Shown here in pieces: positions 44,152 through 53,475 of a DNA stretch of 60,041 bases. The stretch is from Candidatus Equicola faecalis. GTDB lineage: Bacteria; Bacteroidota; Bacteroidia; Bacteroidales; Bacteroidaceae. The notes under the pieces were generated by a model. It saw nothing but the letters and a program-made list of their open reading frames with translations. It searched no databases and had not been told where the DNA came from. The position numbers were made by a program, and so were the translations under genes. Position 1 is the stretch's first letter. Every line of letters begins with the position of its first letter. The DNA lies in contig JAGHTU010000004.1 in the NCBI GenBank assembly GCA_018065185.1, forward strand, positions 1 through 60,041, in the 5' to 3' direction.

Positions 44152-44159
44152 TATCTTTG
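44152..44159 (+). promoter_or_regulatory. -7 box of prmA
   Basis: TATCTTTG lies 22 bases before the prmA start at 44182, just outside the right end of the inverted-repeat element. Confidence 0.5.
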
Positions 44160-44181
44160 CCTATTACATCTAAAAATGTGT

Positions 44182-44991
44182 ATGAAATACATAGAAGTCA
44201 CTTTTGACAACAACGAAATACTTCCATATCTTCTTGGCGAGATAGGCTACGAGGCTTTCATTGAGCAGGATGGTAAGTTGCTTGCCTATATTGAAGAAAA
44301 AGATTTCAATGAAGAAGACTTGAAAACACTCGGACAGCCATACGCTTGGCGCAAGGCTGATTACCGTGACTGGAACGAGGCGTGGGAACAGGAGGGCTTC
44401 GACCCTATAGTGATAGGTTCACAGATGATAATACACGACCTGATACATCCTGTCGATGTCTCTGCCTATAAGCATCATATCGTCATTGATGCCCGTCAGG
44501 CATTCGGCACAGGTACGCATCAGACCACACAGATGATGATAAAGCAAATCATCAACACGCTAAGAGGTGGGGAGCGTGTGCTGGACTGCGGATGCGGCAC
44601 AGGCATCCTATCAATAGTGGCATCACGGATTGGGGCAAGCCAGATTCATGCTTATGACATCGACGAATGGAGTGTGGAAAACACACGGCACAACGCAAAA
44701 CTTAATGCCGTTGAGAACATCCACGTCTGTCAGGGTGATGCATCTCTCTTGGGACAAGAGATAACAGGTGGGTTTGACATATTGTGTGCCAACATCAATC
44801 GTAATGTGCTGATAGCTGACGCACCGTCATTCGCAGGGCAGATGCGCCCGAAGGCACGGCTCATCGTCAGCGGTTTCTACACTGAAGACTGCAGTCTGAT
44901 ACGCGAGGCATTTGCCAAAAACGGACTTCAAGCACAAGGCACACCGATAGAAAGCAACGGATGGGCATCCATGATATTCGTAAAAGAATGA
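44182..44991 (+). CDS. prmA: Ribosomal protein L11 methyltransferase
   Basis: PrmA trimethylates ribosomal protein L11. This 269-residue protein has the N-terminal substrate-recognition domain (MKYIEVTFDNNEILPYLLGE), RQAFGTGTHQTTQMM, the SAM-binding VLDCGCGTGILSIVASRIGA and CANINRNVLI. The ATG at 44182 gives the usual start; an ATG six bases earlier is also in frame. Transcription probably starts from the TATCTTTG box at 44152. Confidence 0.94.
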   Translation: MKYIEVTFDNNEILPYLLGEIGYEAFIEQDGKLLAYIEEKDFNEEDLKTLGQPYAWRKADYRDWNEAWEQEGFDPIVIGSQMIIHDLIHPVDVSAYKHHIVIDARQAFGTGTHQTTQMMIKQIINTLRGGERVLDCGCGTGILSIVASRIGASQIHAYDIDEWSVENTRHNAKLNAVENIHVCQGDASLLGQEITGGFDILCANINRNVLIADAPSFAGQMRPKARLIVSGFYTEDCSLIREAFAKNGLQAQGTPIESNGWASMIFVKE

Positions 44992-45055
44992 TTTGGAATA
45001 GGGATTTTCCAGTGTTTTATAGGGTTTTCCCTTTCTATAGAGAATGAATAAGAAC

Positions 45056-45063
45056 TATATTTG
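45056..45063 (+). promoter_or_regulatory. -7 box of the Trp/Gly-rich protein gene
   Basis: TATATTTG fits TAnnTTTG; transcription would start about 22-25 bases before the ATG at 45091. Confidence 0.5.
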
Positions 45064-45090
45064 CAATTGGTAAAACATATCATATACAGT

Positions 45091-45903
45091 ATGAAGAAGA
45101 TTATTTTTATCACAATCCTTTGTATGCAGATGGGCATCTGCATGGCACAGGATGACATGTATTTCGGAAAGAAAGAGATGAAAGCCAACGTGGAATTGCC
45201 TGCAATAAAGACAAGAGACATAGATGTGGATGAATATAATCGTCATTTCTATAATAACTATATCCCATTAAAATCAGACACACTTGGCAATGACATCATC
45301 GACTGGGAGAGGATGGGTGCATATCCTGACTCAACAGATATAGTAGATACACTAAAGGTGCGCCGTCGTTTTCTGTATATTGATGAAGGCTGGTACACAC
45401 CGACATATTTTGCAGGATGGCATTATGGGTGGTACGACCCATGGTATGATCCGTGGTATGACCCTTGGTGGGGTCCGTGGTGGGGTCCGTGGGGAGGCTG
45501 GTACGACCCGTGGTACAATCCTTGGTTTGACCCATGGTGGCGCACCCGTTGGGGACATTGGTATGGTCCGACAGTAATCATCCGCACCGGTCCGTCAGGC
45601 ACAAGGCATCACGCCGGTAGCCTTCGTTACGGCACATCAGGACACAATGGGAATTACGGTAATGGCAACCATCGCGGAAGTTTCACTCCTGCAAACCGTA
45701 GTTTCAACACCAACAGGGGAGGCAACAACTACAACTCCACACGCAACCCATCGAGCGGCAACTTCTCTGGAGGGAGTTTCTCTGGCGGAGGAGGACACTC
45801 TGGAGGGTTCCATAGCGGTGGCGGACATTCCGGTGGCTTCTCCGGCGGTGGTGGACGCATCGGTGGCGGAGGAGGTTTCTCTGGTGGCGGAAGAAGAAGA
45901 TAA
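45091..45903 (+). CDS. Exported low-complexity protein with WYDPW and GGGHSGG repeats
   Basis: A 270-residue protein with a signal peptide (about 1-19, ending CMA). Residues about 20-105 are ordinary. Then comes a Trp/Tyr/Asp/Pro run of WYDP, WWGP and WFDP tetrapeptide units (about 108-150). An Asn/Arg/Ser-rich stretch follows, and the C-terminal 50 residues are Gly/Ser/His-rich (GGFHSGGGHSGGFSGGGG) ending in RRR. The composition suggests a surface-exposed, self-associating or adhesive protein, but no function is known. The basic RRR end differs from typical outer-membrane lipoproteins. It precedes a FadL-type barrel gene by 48 bases. Confidence 0.7.
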   Translation: MKKIIFITILCMQMGICMAQDDMYFGKKEMKANVELPAIKTRDIDVDEYNRHFYNNYIPLKSDTLGNDIIDWERMGAYPDSTDIVDTLKVRRRFLYIDEGWYTPTYFAGWHYGWYDPWYDPWYDPWWGPWWGPWGGWYDPWYNPWFDPWWRTRWGHWYGPTVIIRTGPSGTRHHAGSLRYGTSGHNGNYGNGNHRGSFTPANRSFNTNRGGNNYNSTRNPSSGNFSGGSFSGGGGHSGGFHSGGGHSGGFSGGGGRIGGGGGFSGGGRRR

Positions 45904-45951
45904 CTCAAACTCAATAATTCATATAATTGCTAATTCATAACATCAACCGAT

Positions 45952-47544
45952 ATGAAAAAGATTTTTATTCTCAGCGCAATATGGTTTGTAAGTATTGCAG
46001 CTACCGCACAAGAAGCATACGAAATATCAGAAATCATGCATCAGGACCTGAACGGTACAGCACGTTATATAGGTATGGGTGGTGCGATGGATGCTCTCGG
46101 AGCAGATATTTCCACAATGTCGTCAAATCCGGCAGGAATAGGTCTGTTCCGCCGAAATCAAGTTTCATTGTCACTGGGATTCATCAATCAAAATGGCAGT
46201 GAGTTTGAAGGCATCAAACCGTCAATGGTCAGTTTTGACCAAGCTGGTGTCGTAATCAGTACCAACACGAGTTTCAGGAAACAATCGTATCTAAATTTCG
46301 GATTCAACTACTCAAAGTCACGCAACTATCGCCAACTCATCGAAGCTGGTGCACAACTGTATGGTGCATCGCAGACGATACAGACCTGTGGCAAGGGGAT
46401 GACTGGAATTTTTGAATACAACAACTCCGTCAATCAGGTTGACCACCTTTATGGGCAGGCTGGATTCATAGTCGGTGACAAGCACGGATATGACTATTTC
46501 TACAATGAAGGTGAGAATTACGACATGGAGCGTGGCGTGAAAGGACACACGAACAATTTCGATTTCAACCTTTCCGGAAATATCAATAACAGAATATTCC
46601 TTGGCATCACATTCGGAATAAAAGATTTGACTTACCGTGCCACATCATCTTATTACGAATGGCAGGCATTGGGTTCGACATCAAACATCTACGATGAACG
46701 CGACCTTGATGGTACGGGATTTGACATAAAACTAGGTGCGATTGTCCGCCCGATAGAAGAGTCACCATTCCGTATAGGTTTGAGCATATCTACACCGACT
46801 TGGTATCGACTGACATCAAGCAACTTCTCAGAAATTGCTTATTCATATATTGATAAATCTTTAAAAGAACCGAGATATATAACAGATTGGTACACATCGC
46901 AGGAGAGCTACCGTTACCACTTTTCCACTCCATGGAACTTCGGCATCAGTCTCGGCCATACCATAGGCGACAAGATTGCACTGGGTGCATCATACAACTA
47001 TGCAGACTACTCTGCAACAACAGCACGCATCAGTGATGGTTACGACACTTATTACGACTATTATGGCTCTTATTCTTCTGAACACACCCTGAAAGACAAG
47101 CAGACAAGCCGCCAACTGTCAAAGACGCTTGAGGGAGTGCATAACGTAAAGGTCGGAGCTGAGATAAAGCCTATTCCGGAACTTGCGGTAAGAGTTGGTT
47201 ACAACTACGTTTCATCTATGTACAACTCTGATGGAATGAAAGACCCTACACTCTGCACCATCGGCAACTATTATATGTCGCAAACCGACTATACCAATTG
47301 GAAAGCGACAAACCGCTTCACTTGCGGACTCGGTTTTCAGATAGATAATTTCGGGCTTGACCTGTCCTATCAGTACAGTATGCGGAAAGGTGATTTTTAT
47401 CCTTTCTCAAGCGGAACGTATGATTTCACGACTTGGGACGAAGAGGGCGAACCCGTGAATGTCACATTAGACAACACCGTTTCGGCATGCGAGGTCAAAG
47501 ACAACCGTCATCAGGTGTTGATGACACTCTCATATAAATTCTAA
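45952..47544 (+). CDS. OmpP1/FadL-family outer-membrane protein
   Basis: A 530-residue outer-membrane beta-barrel with a signal peptide (about 1-19). The N-terminal plug region has ARYIGMGGAMDALGADISTM and SSNPAGIGLFRRNQVSLSLG, typical of Bacteroidetes FadL/'hemin receptor' proteins. The rest alternates aromatic beta strands and ends in LMTLSYKF, with the terminal Phe expected for barrel insertion. It probably passes hydrophobic compounds; the ligand is unknown. It lies between the low-complexity protein and the CotH-like gene, all in one direction with short gaps. Confidence 0.85.
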   Translation: MKKIFILSAIWFVSIAATAQEAYEISEIMHQDLNGTARYIGMGGAMDALGADISTMSSNPAGIGLFRRNQVSLSLGFINQNGSEFEGIKPSMVSFDQAGVVISTNTSFRKQSYLNFGFNYSKSRNYRQLIEAGAQLYGASQTIQTCGKGMTGIFEYNNSVNQVDHLYGQAGFIVGDKHGYDYFYNEGENYDMERGVKGHTNNFDFNLSGNINNRIFLGITFGIKDLTYRATSSYYEWQALGSTSNIYDERDLDGTGFDIKLGAIVRPIEESPFRIGLSISTPTWYRLTSSNFSEIAYSYIDKSLKEPRYITDWYTSQESYRYHFSTPWNFGISLGHTIGDKIALGASYNYADYSATTARISDGYDTYYDYYGSYSSEHTLKDKQTSRQLSKTLEGVHNVKVGAEIKPIPELAVRVGYNYVSSMYNSDGMKDPTLCTIGNYYMSQTDYTNWKATNRFTCGLGFQIDNFGLDLSYQYSMRKGDFYPFSSGTYDFTTWDEEGEPVNVTLDNTVSACEVKDNRHQVLMTLSYKF

Positions 47545-47571
47545 ACATCACCCACAAAAGTCACTATATCC

Positions 47572-49926
47572 ATGACAAGAAAAAGCATTGTTACCCTTCT
47601 GTTCATTTTGACATTCCATTGTGCCAATGCACAACTGATAATAAACGAAATTATGCAGTCAAACATTGACTGCATAATGGACGATATGAACGAATTTCCC
47701 GACTCATGGGTAGAGTTATATAATGCTTCATCTTCCGCATGCAGCCTGTCAGAATATAAGATAGGTGATGAGGAAGATGCCACAAAGGCATGGCAACTGC
47801 CTGCGAAAAGCATAGGTGCACATGCGTACGTTGTAGTGTTCTGCGACAAAGAGGGAACAGGATTGCACACCTCTTTCCGTCTGGATTCCGGAAAGGGAGG
47901 AGCCATATATCTGTTCAAAGGCGGACAAATCATTGATCAGGTAACAGACATCAAGAAACAGCCTGCACCCAACATTGCATACGGAAGGAAAACAGATGCT
48001 TCGGAGGAATGGGGTTATCAGCATACACCCACACCGGGAGCAACGAACTGTGGCAAAGTCATAAAGAAAGTGCTGACAGAACCACTGTTCAGCCTTGCTG
48101 GTGGTGTCTATGCTGCCTCAAATGGCTCACGCACACTTACGTTGAGCATCCCCGACGATGCTCCGCAAGGAACAGTCATCCGCTACACGACAGACGGGAC
48201 AGAACCTACCACATCTTCATCGCTTTATTCGGCTCCGTTGTCCATATCATCGACAAAAGTAATACGGGCAAAACTGTTCTGCGATGGTTACCTGTCACCA
48301 CGCTCCACCACACATTCATATATCTATCACACACGCGCCGTGACACTGCCTGTCATCTCATTGGTGACCGACAATAAGTATTTCTATGACTCAAAGATTG
48401 GAATTTACGTTGATGGGAAATATAGTAGCGCAAAGAAGAACTACGAATATGACTGGCGTCGTCCATTGAACGTAGAGCTATTTGAGGGAGAAGGAAAGGA
48501 GAGCGTCATAAATCAACTCTGCGAGACACGGGTGCAGGGAGGACAATCGCGGACATCGCAATTAAAGTCCCTCACACTCTATGCCAACAAGCGCTTCGGT
48601 GAAAAACGGTTTGATTATGAATTTTTCCCTGACCAAAAGCCCGGTCTCACAGACTATAAGTCTGTCATCCTACGAAATGGTGGCAACGATTTCGACTATC
48701 TATATATGCGTGATGCCATAATACAACGTAATATGGGAGAAAATGTGGATATCGACTGGCAGGCATGGCGACCAGCGATCATCTATCTCAATGGGACATA
48801 CATGGGTATGCTCAACATACGTGAACGCAGTACGGACGACTATGTATATACCAATTATGATGGACTCGAAGACTTTGATATGTTTGAAAACTGGTACGAG
48901 TTGAAAAGTGGTGATTGGAATACATATAATGACTTCAAAACATTCTATTCACAGAAAGGACACACAAAAGCAGAATATGCAGAGAGGATGGATGTGACAG
49001 AATTCCTGAACCTCATGATTATGAATCTCTATTATTGCAACCTTGATTTTCCTGGTAACAACATAGTAATGTGGCGTCCAAACACGGATGAAGGAAAATG
49101 GCGATGGATAGCAAAAGACACCGATTTCGGTCTTGGGCTTTACGGACGCCCTGTAGGTTACAATACCATACAATGGATATATAATAACAAATACGACCCT
49201 GCTAACAACTGGGGTAATACCGAGCAGGCAACGGTTCTCTTCCGCTATATGATGGAAGACAAGGAAATAAAAGACGAATTCCTAACACGTTGCGCAGTAT
49301 ATATGGGTACGTTTATGAATTATGGCGAGTTGTGGAAGATGTGGGAACCGATGTATAACATGATTAAAACGGAATATCCATATCACCGCAAACTCATCAA
49401 CCAATGGTGGCCGAACTATAACGAAGAACTGGAAAATGCCAAGAGATGGGCTCGTGACCGTGGCGGATATTTCCTAAATATGCTGAAGGGTTATTATTCA
49501 CTTGGAACAATCACCAATATAAAACTAAATACCGAGCTTTCTGCTCAAGACTGCCAGACTGTAGATATCCTATTCAATGGTGTGAGAGTGAACGGCAGCA
49601 GTATGAACGGTCAGTACTTTGCCGGCAGAGAGGTGCATCTGGAAGGCCTCCCTAACGGCTGTGGAAAAATGGTGACAGGATGGATAATTACAACCGAAGG
49701 AAAGTCAGAGAGTATCCAAGGCACACAATGCACGTTTATGATGCCATCATCTGAAATCAGCATACAGGCTGTCATTGGGACAGACACGGGCATAAGAGAA
49801 GTCCCTCGAAGCAACAATTCTTCGGATGCAATATACAATCTGCAAGGACAGAAGATAGGAAAGCACTTTCTGCCACGCCACGGCAATATCATAATCAAAT
49901 CAGGGAGAAAATACATCACTCCATAA
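47572..49926 (+). CDS. Exported CotH-family protein with lamin-tail domain
   Basis: The 784-residue protein has a signal peptide (about 1-21) and a lamin-tail-type domain (about 22-160: LIINEIMQSNIDC, DSWVELYNASS). A chitobiase/FN3-like C-terminal domain follows (about 165-260: VIRYTTDGTEPTTSSSLYSA, STKVIRAKLFCDGYLSP). A CotH kinase-like domain comes next (about 290-640: TRVQGGQSRTSQLKSL, LRNGGNDFDYLYMRDAI, YMGMLNIRERS, WIAKDTDFGLG) and then a short repeat domain. It ends IYNLQGQKIGK...IIKSGRKYITP. CotH is an atypical protein kinase in Bacillus spore coats; in Bacteroidetes the role is unknown. The tail is shared with the endonuclease I protein. Confidence 0.86.
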   Translation: MTRKSIVTLLFILTFHCANAQLIINEIMQSNIDCIMDDMNEFPDSWVELYNASSSACSLSEYKIGDEEDATKAWQLPAKSIGAHAYVVVFCDKEGTGLHTSFRLDSGKGGAIYLFKGGQIIDQVTDIKKQPAPNIAYGRKTDASEEWGYQHTPTPGATNCGKVIKKVLTEPLFSLAGGVYAASNGSRTLTLSIPDDAPQGTVIRYTTDGTEPTTSSSLYSAPLSISSTKVIRAKLFCDGYLSPRSTTHSYIYHTRAVTLPVISLVTDNKYFYDSKIGIYVDGKYSSAKKNYEYDWRRPLNVELFEGEGKESVINQLCETRVQGGQSRTSQLKSLTLYANKRFGEKRFDYEFFPDQKPGLTDYKSVILRNGGNDFDYLYMRDAIIQRNMGENVDIDWQAWRPAIIYLNGTYMGMLNIRERSTDDYVYTNYDGLEDFDMFENWYELKSGDWNTYNDFKTFYSQKGHTKAEYAERMDVTEFLNLMIMNLYYCNLDFPGNNIVMWRPNTDEGKWRWIAKDTDFGLGLYGRPVGYNTIQWIYNNKYDPANNWGNTEQATVLFRYMMEDKEIKDEFLTRCAVYMGTFMNYGELWKMWEPMYNMIKTEYPYHRKLINQWWPNYNEELENAKRWARDRGGYFLNMLKGYYSLGTITNIKLNTELSAQDCQTVDILFNGVRVNGSSMNGQYFAGREVHLEGLPNGCGKMVTGWIITTEGKSESIQGTQCTFMMPSSEISIQAVIGTDTGIREVPRSNNSSDAIYNLQGQKIGKHFLPRHGNIIIKSGRKYITP

Positions 49927-49952
49927 CGCAAGGTGGCAAAAATGACTTTTTA

Positions 49953-49984
49953 TTTGGAACGCACAAAAAATATCATTATCTTTG
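49953..49984 (+). promoter_or_regulatory. Promoter of the nfeD-SPFH operon
   Basis: TTTG (49953-49956), 20 bases, TATCTTTG (49977-49984). This gives a leader of about 25-28 bases. Confidence 0.7.
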
Positions 49985-50015
49985 AAACACTAAAACATTT
50001 AATCCTTATTTATAT

Positions 50016-50471
50016 ATGATAGAGTATTTTTCAGCAAACATTTGGCAGGTATGGGCTATTATTGCTATCCTGTGTCTGATTTTAGAGCTTAGTAGCGGTG
50101 ACTTCTTTATCATCTGTTTTGCCTTTGGCGGTATTTTTGCAGCCATAGGAGCAGCGTTTGACCTGAGTATATATTGGCAGCTTGCCATCTTTGCATTTTT
50201 CACACTTTTGAGTATTTTCACAGTCCGTCCGATAGCATTAAAGTATCTGCATAAGGACGAAGATAGGGTCAGTAATGCCGATGCACTCATTGGCAGAGAG
50301 GGACGCGTAAGCCAGACAATAGAAAAAGGAAGCTATGGACGTGTTGCTGTCGATGGAGACGACTGGAAAGCCATCTCCCACGACGGAGAAGAAATAGAGA
50401 AAGACACTCGCGTGCGCATCATAGAGCGCGAATCCATCATTGTAACAGTAGAAAAGATAACTAACAACTAA
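50016..50471 (+). CDS. NfeD-family membrane protein
   Basis: A 151-residue short-form NfeD: three membrane helices (about 8-75: VWAIIAILCLILELSSGDFF, FAFGGIFAAIGAAFDLSIYW) then a C-terminal OB-fold (IGREGRVSQTIEKGSYGRVA, VDGDDWKAIS). These proteins work with SPFH/stomatin partners in membrane microdomains. The SPFH gene follows after 13 bases, matching the conserved pairing. Lacks the N-terminal protease of long NfeD. Confidence 0.87.
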   Translation: MIEYFSANIWQVWAIIAILCLILELSSGDFFIICFAFGGIFAAIGAAFDLSIYWQLAIFAFFTLLSIFTVRPIALKYLHKDEDRVSNADALIGREGRVSQTIEKGSYGRVAVDGDDWKAISHDGEEIEKDTRVRIIERESIIVTVEKITNN

Positions 50472-50484
50472 AAAACATTTTATT

Positions 50485-51429
50485 ATGATTTACGTATTGG
50501 GAATTATCGTGGTGTGTGTGCTGATACTTGCAAAGATGTCACTTGTCATCATACCACAGAGTGAGACAAAAGTTGTAGAACGGCTCGGGAAATACCATGC
50601 CACCTTACAGCCTGGTATAAACGTAATCTTACCATTCATTGACCGTCCGAAGGTAGTAGCTTCATCGTTACGCGGAGGAAGATATTACTATTCATCAGTC
50701 ATTGATCTGCGTGAGCAGGTGTATGATTTCGACAAACAAAATGTTATCACCAAAGATAACGTGCAGACAGAGATCAATGCGTTATTGTATTTCCAGATTG
50801 TTGACCCATTCAAAAGCGTATATGAAATAAACAATCTGCCGAATGCAATAGAGAAACTTACACAGACTACACTGCGTAACATTATCGGCGAAATGGAGCT
50901 GGATGAAACCCTGACCTCACGCGATACAATCAATACAAAACTTCGCTCAGTGCTTGATGATGCTACGAACAAATGGGGCGTCAAGGTCAATCGTGTTGAA
51001 TTGCAAGACATCAACCCACCGGCATCCGTTCTCATGGCAATGGAGAAACAGATGCAAGCAGAGCGTAACAAACGTGCTACAATACTTGAATCAGAGGCAA
51101 CCAAGCAACAAGACATCTTGATTTCAGAAGGTAAGAAAGCTGCCCTCATCAATCAGGCTGAAGCAAACAAGCAACGCGCTATCCTCATTGCCGAGGGTGA
51201 AGCTCAAGCACGTATCCGCCGTGCTGAAGCAGAAGCACAGGCAATAGAGAAGATTACTGAAGCAGTAAAGACAACAAGTAACCCTGCAAACTACCTCATT
51301 GCACAGAAATATATTGAAATGTTACAGCAGGTGGCAAGTGGCGACAAGACCAAGACTGTATTCCTGCCATACGAGGCAAGCAACCTAATGGGCTCTATCG
51401 GAGGTATTAAAGAACTATTTAAGCAATAG
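50485..51429 (+). CDS. SPFH/Band 7 (stomatin/prohibitin-like) protein
   Basis: A 314-residue membrane-anchored protein: an N-terminal hydrophobic anchor (about 1-22), the SPFH domain (VIIPQSETKVVERLGKYHAT, LREQVYDFDKQNVITKDNVQ), LRNIIGEMELDETLTSRDTI and a helical stalk rich in Ala/Glu/Arg (RAILIAEGEAQARIRRAEAE). It resembles QmcA/stomatin. It oligomerises in the membrane and often regulates proteases or microdomains. Paired with nfeD upstream. Confidence 0.92.
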   Translation: MIYVLGIIVVCVLILAKMSLVIIPQSETKVVERLGKYHATLQPGINVILPFIDRPKVVASSLRGGRYYYSSVIDLREQVYDFDKQNVITKDNVQTEINALLYFQIVDPFKSVYEINNLPNAIEKLTQTTLRNIIGEMELDETLTSRDTINTKLRSVLDDATNKWGVKVNRVELQDINPPASVLMAMEKQMQAERNKRATILESEATKQQDILISEGKKAALINQAEANKQRAILIAEGEAQARIRRAEAEAQAIEKITEAVKTTSNPANYLIAQKYIEMLQQVASGDKTKTVFLPYEASNLMGSIGGIKELFKQ

Positions 51430-51530
51430 ATTTGTGACTGATGAACGGTTTTAACATGGCACAGTGTTAAATAATATTAACAATCTGAAATTTATCACCG
51501 TCATATCTAACTTATAAAAGAGATTATTTA

Positions 51531-51538
51531 TATCTTTG
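51531..51538 (+). promoter_or_regulatory. -7 box of the tRNA-Lys gene
   Basis: TATCTTTG lies 28 bases before the tRNA 5' end, which leaves a short precursor leader. Confidence 0.6.
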
Positions 51539-51566
51539 CAACCGCTTTTGAAAAGCAGTTGATGTT

Positions 51567-51639
51567 GCACCCTTAGCTCAGTTGGTAGAGCACCTGACTC
51601 TTAATCAGGGTGTCCAGGGTTCGAACCCCTGAGGGTGTA
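51567..51639 (+). tRNA. tRNA-Lys (anticodon CUU)
   Basis: A 73-base cloverleaf can be drawn without gaps: acceptor GCACCCT/AGGGTGT (one G-U), D arm GCTC-AGTTGGTA-GAGC, anticodon arm CCTGA-CTCTTAA-TCAGG with anticodon CTT, variable loop GTGTC, T arm CAGGG-TTCGAAC-CCCTG, discriminator A. The 3' CCA is not encoded. The TATCTTTG box at 51531 and the terminator at 51645 show it is transcribed alone. Confidence 0.96.
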
Positions 51640-51644
51640 CAAAG

Positions 51645-51690
51645 TAAAGCCTGATAACGGATGAGTTATTAGGCTTTATTTTTCTTTTTT
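51645..51690 (+). terminator. Terminator of tRNA-Lys
   Basis: A 14-bp stem with one mismatch (TAAAGCCTGATAAC against GTTATTAGGCTTTA) is followed by a T-rich tract, beginning five bases after the tRNA. Confidence 0.85.
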
Positions 51691-51751
51691 CTCTCCCCTA
51701 TCACTTTTCAGATAAATACAACCAAGCATATCGTTTCTAAAATTTTATTTA

Positions 51752-51759
51752 TACCTTTG
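51752..51759 (+). promoter_or_regulatory. -7 box of the acidic exported protein gene
   Basis: TACCTTTG matches TAnnTTTG; transcription from here gives a leader of about 90 bases before the ATG at 51856. Confidence 0.45.
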
Positions 51760-51855
51760 CAACGTTATATTATAAGAACATTCCGTTTTTATAATAACGT
51801 ACTGATATTCACAATATATTGGCAATAAAATAAACAAATAAACAAAATTCTAAGC

Positions 51856-53448
51856 ATGAAAAAACTTTACTCCTTATTAGCATCATTTGTAATCGTGCTA
51901 ACATTATCAGCACAAGTAACATTACCAACCAATCTAGGACATGCCCGTAAGGCATTCAAAACTGAGAGAGCTGCTTTTCTCAAGACATTACATTCACAAA
52001 GGCTTGCAGAAAGCACCACTGCCACGTTTACCTATGATTCAGATAGCAAGCTCAATCAAACAACAAATGGGATAACCGTCAAGGTAGAACAGGGAAAAGG
52101 AAATAATCCTCCAAAGTATTACGACCCAAGCATGCGCCTTTATACCAACAATACAATTACTGTTTCTGGTAGCAAAATCACAAAAGTATTACTGAAATTC
52201 ACTAAACAGGGTTCAAAAGCATACGCTAACCTTAATGCTGATTGCGGTACGCTGACCAGTGGCGGTGTATCAACAAGCAACACCGATGAGAAAACAGACA
52301 CTTGGGATGCTCCAAAAACTGGCGATGTTTCCAAGGTCGTATTCAACATTGATGGTTCCGGACAACGTGTTTTGGTATCTATCGTTGTTACAGGCGAAGG
52401 TGGTAGCGGTACAGACGATGACGATAAAGACGATGACAAGGACCTGGATTTGACATACGTTTATTCTGAGCCTACAAATGTGGCTGCCAATATTGAGCCG
52501 TGCAGTCAATCTCCTTATTCTTTCATTAAGAACAATATCAAGGTGTCGTGCAATCAGGGTGCCATCACAGAGGACTATTTCAGTTGCTATGCCAATCAGT
52601 CTATCACCTTTACTGCAACTCAGAACATCAAAGCCATCGTAGTAAATGGTTTGACGAAGAAAGACTTTGACGCTACAGCTTCACACGGTGACATTGATTT
52701 TGCATGGGATGATGAAGAAGACTGCGAAGGCAATCCAGTATTGATTGTCAAAAATGTCAACAGCAAAACACTGACACTTCAATGTGTAAAGCAGTTGCGT
52801 TGCTACGACATCGATTTCTATTTCGTTGAAAATCCTGACATTGAGATTGAAGGAGGAGGAGATGAAGGAGAATACAATTATGATTATGAGCCTACTACTC
52901 CAACTACATTGAACATCACTTTTGATGATATGGAATATGAAGACTATTCCGAATATTTCGGATATGATATTCTAGATCTATATTTCACTCATGACGATTA
53001 TGAGATGGAAATGTATGTTTATGCACCATTAGCCGAAGGCACAGTGCTTGCTCCTGGCACATACGAGATTACCGACACTTATGAAGATGGTACAGTTCAG
53101 GCATCTCCTGGTGGTGATGAATACTACGACTACCCTACCTTCATTGCTACCGACTTCGAATATGACGAAGAATATGGGGAATGGTATTACAACACGTCAT
53201 ATTATCTTGTTTCTGGCACACTGAAGGTTGAGAACGACCCGGCTGGAGTAAAGATGACTCTAATGGGGAAAACCTATTTTGGCTCAACTGTCACTGCCAG
53301 CTATGTAGGTCCGGGCACTGGCGGTGCTAATTCTATCAGGGACATCACAGCCGATAAGGTGCAGGTGCGTAAGGCTATTAGAGACGGACAAGTCACGATT
53401 GAGAAGAATGGTACCCGTTACAATGTGGGTGGTGTAAGAATCCGTTGA
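51856..53448 (+). CDS. Exported acidic protein of unknown function
   Basis: A 530-residue protein with a signal peptide (about 1-20, ending LSAQ). Two beta-rich segments of Ser/Thr-rich sequence (about 45-185 and 205-330) are joined by an Asp/Lys linker (TDDDDKDDDKDLDL). The third part (about 340-490) is extremely rich in Asp, Glu and Tyr (TFDDMEYEDYSEYFGYDILD, DFEYDEEYGEWYYNTS). The C-terminus, IRDGQVTIEKNGTRYNVGGV, resembles the end signal of other Prevotella exported proteins. I do not recognise a family; Ca2+ binding or adhesion is a guess from the acidity. dnaB follows 27 bases downstream. Confidence 0.7.
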   Translation: MKKLYSLLASFVIVLTLSAQVTLPTNLGHARKAFKTERAAFLKTLHSQRLAESTTATFTYDSDSKLNQTTNGITVKVEQGKGNNPPKYYDPSMRLYTNNTITVSGSKITKVLLKFTKQGSKAYANLNADCGTLTSGGVSTSNTDEKTDTWDAPKTGDVSKVVFNIDGSGQRVLVSIVVTGEGGSGTDDDDKDDDKDLDLTYVYSEPTNVAANIEPCSQSPYSFIKNNIKVSCNQGAITEDYFSCYANQSITFTATQNIKAIVVNGLTKKDFDATASHGDIDFAWDDEEDCEGNPVLIVKNVNSKTLTLQCVKQLRCYDIDFYFVENPDIEIEGGGDEGEYNYDYEPTTPTTLNITFDDMEYEDYSEYFGYDILDLYFTHDDYEMEMYVYAPLAEGTVLAPGTYEITDTYEDGTVQASPGGDEYYDYPTFIATDFEYDEEYGEWYYNTSYYLVSGTLKVENDPAGVKMTLMGKTYFGSTVTASYVGPGTGGANSIRDITADKVQVRKAIRDGQVTIEKNGTRYNVGGVRIR

Positions 53449-53475
53449 TTGCAAAAGGATCTAATATATACTACT

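Noticed and set aside
51567..51860. Integrated element at the tRNA-Lys 3' end
   Set aside because: No integrase, no repeated tRNA 3' segment and no change of gene type downstream; only a terminator follows.
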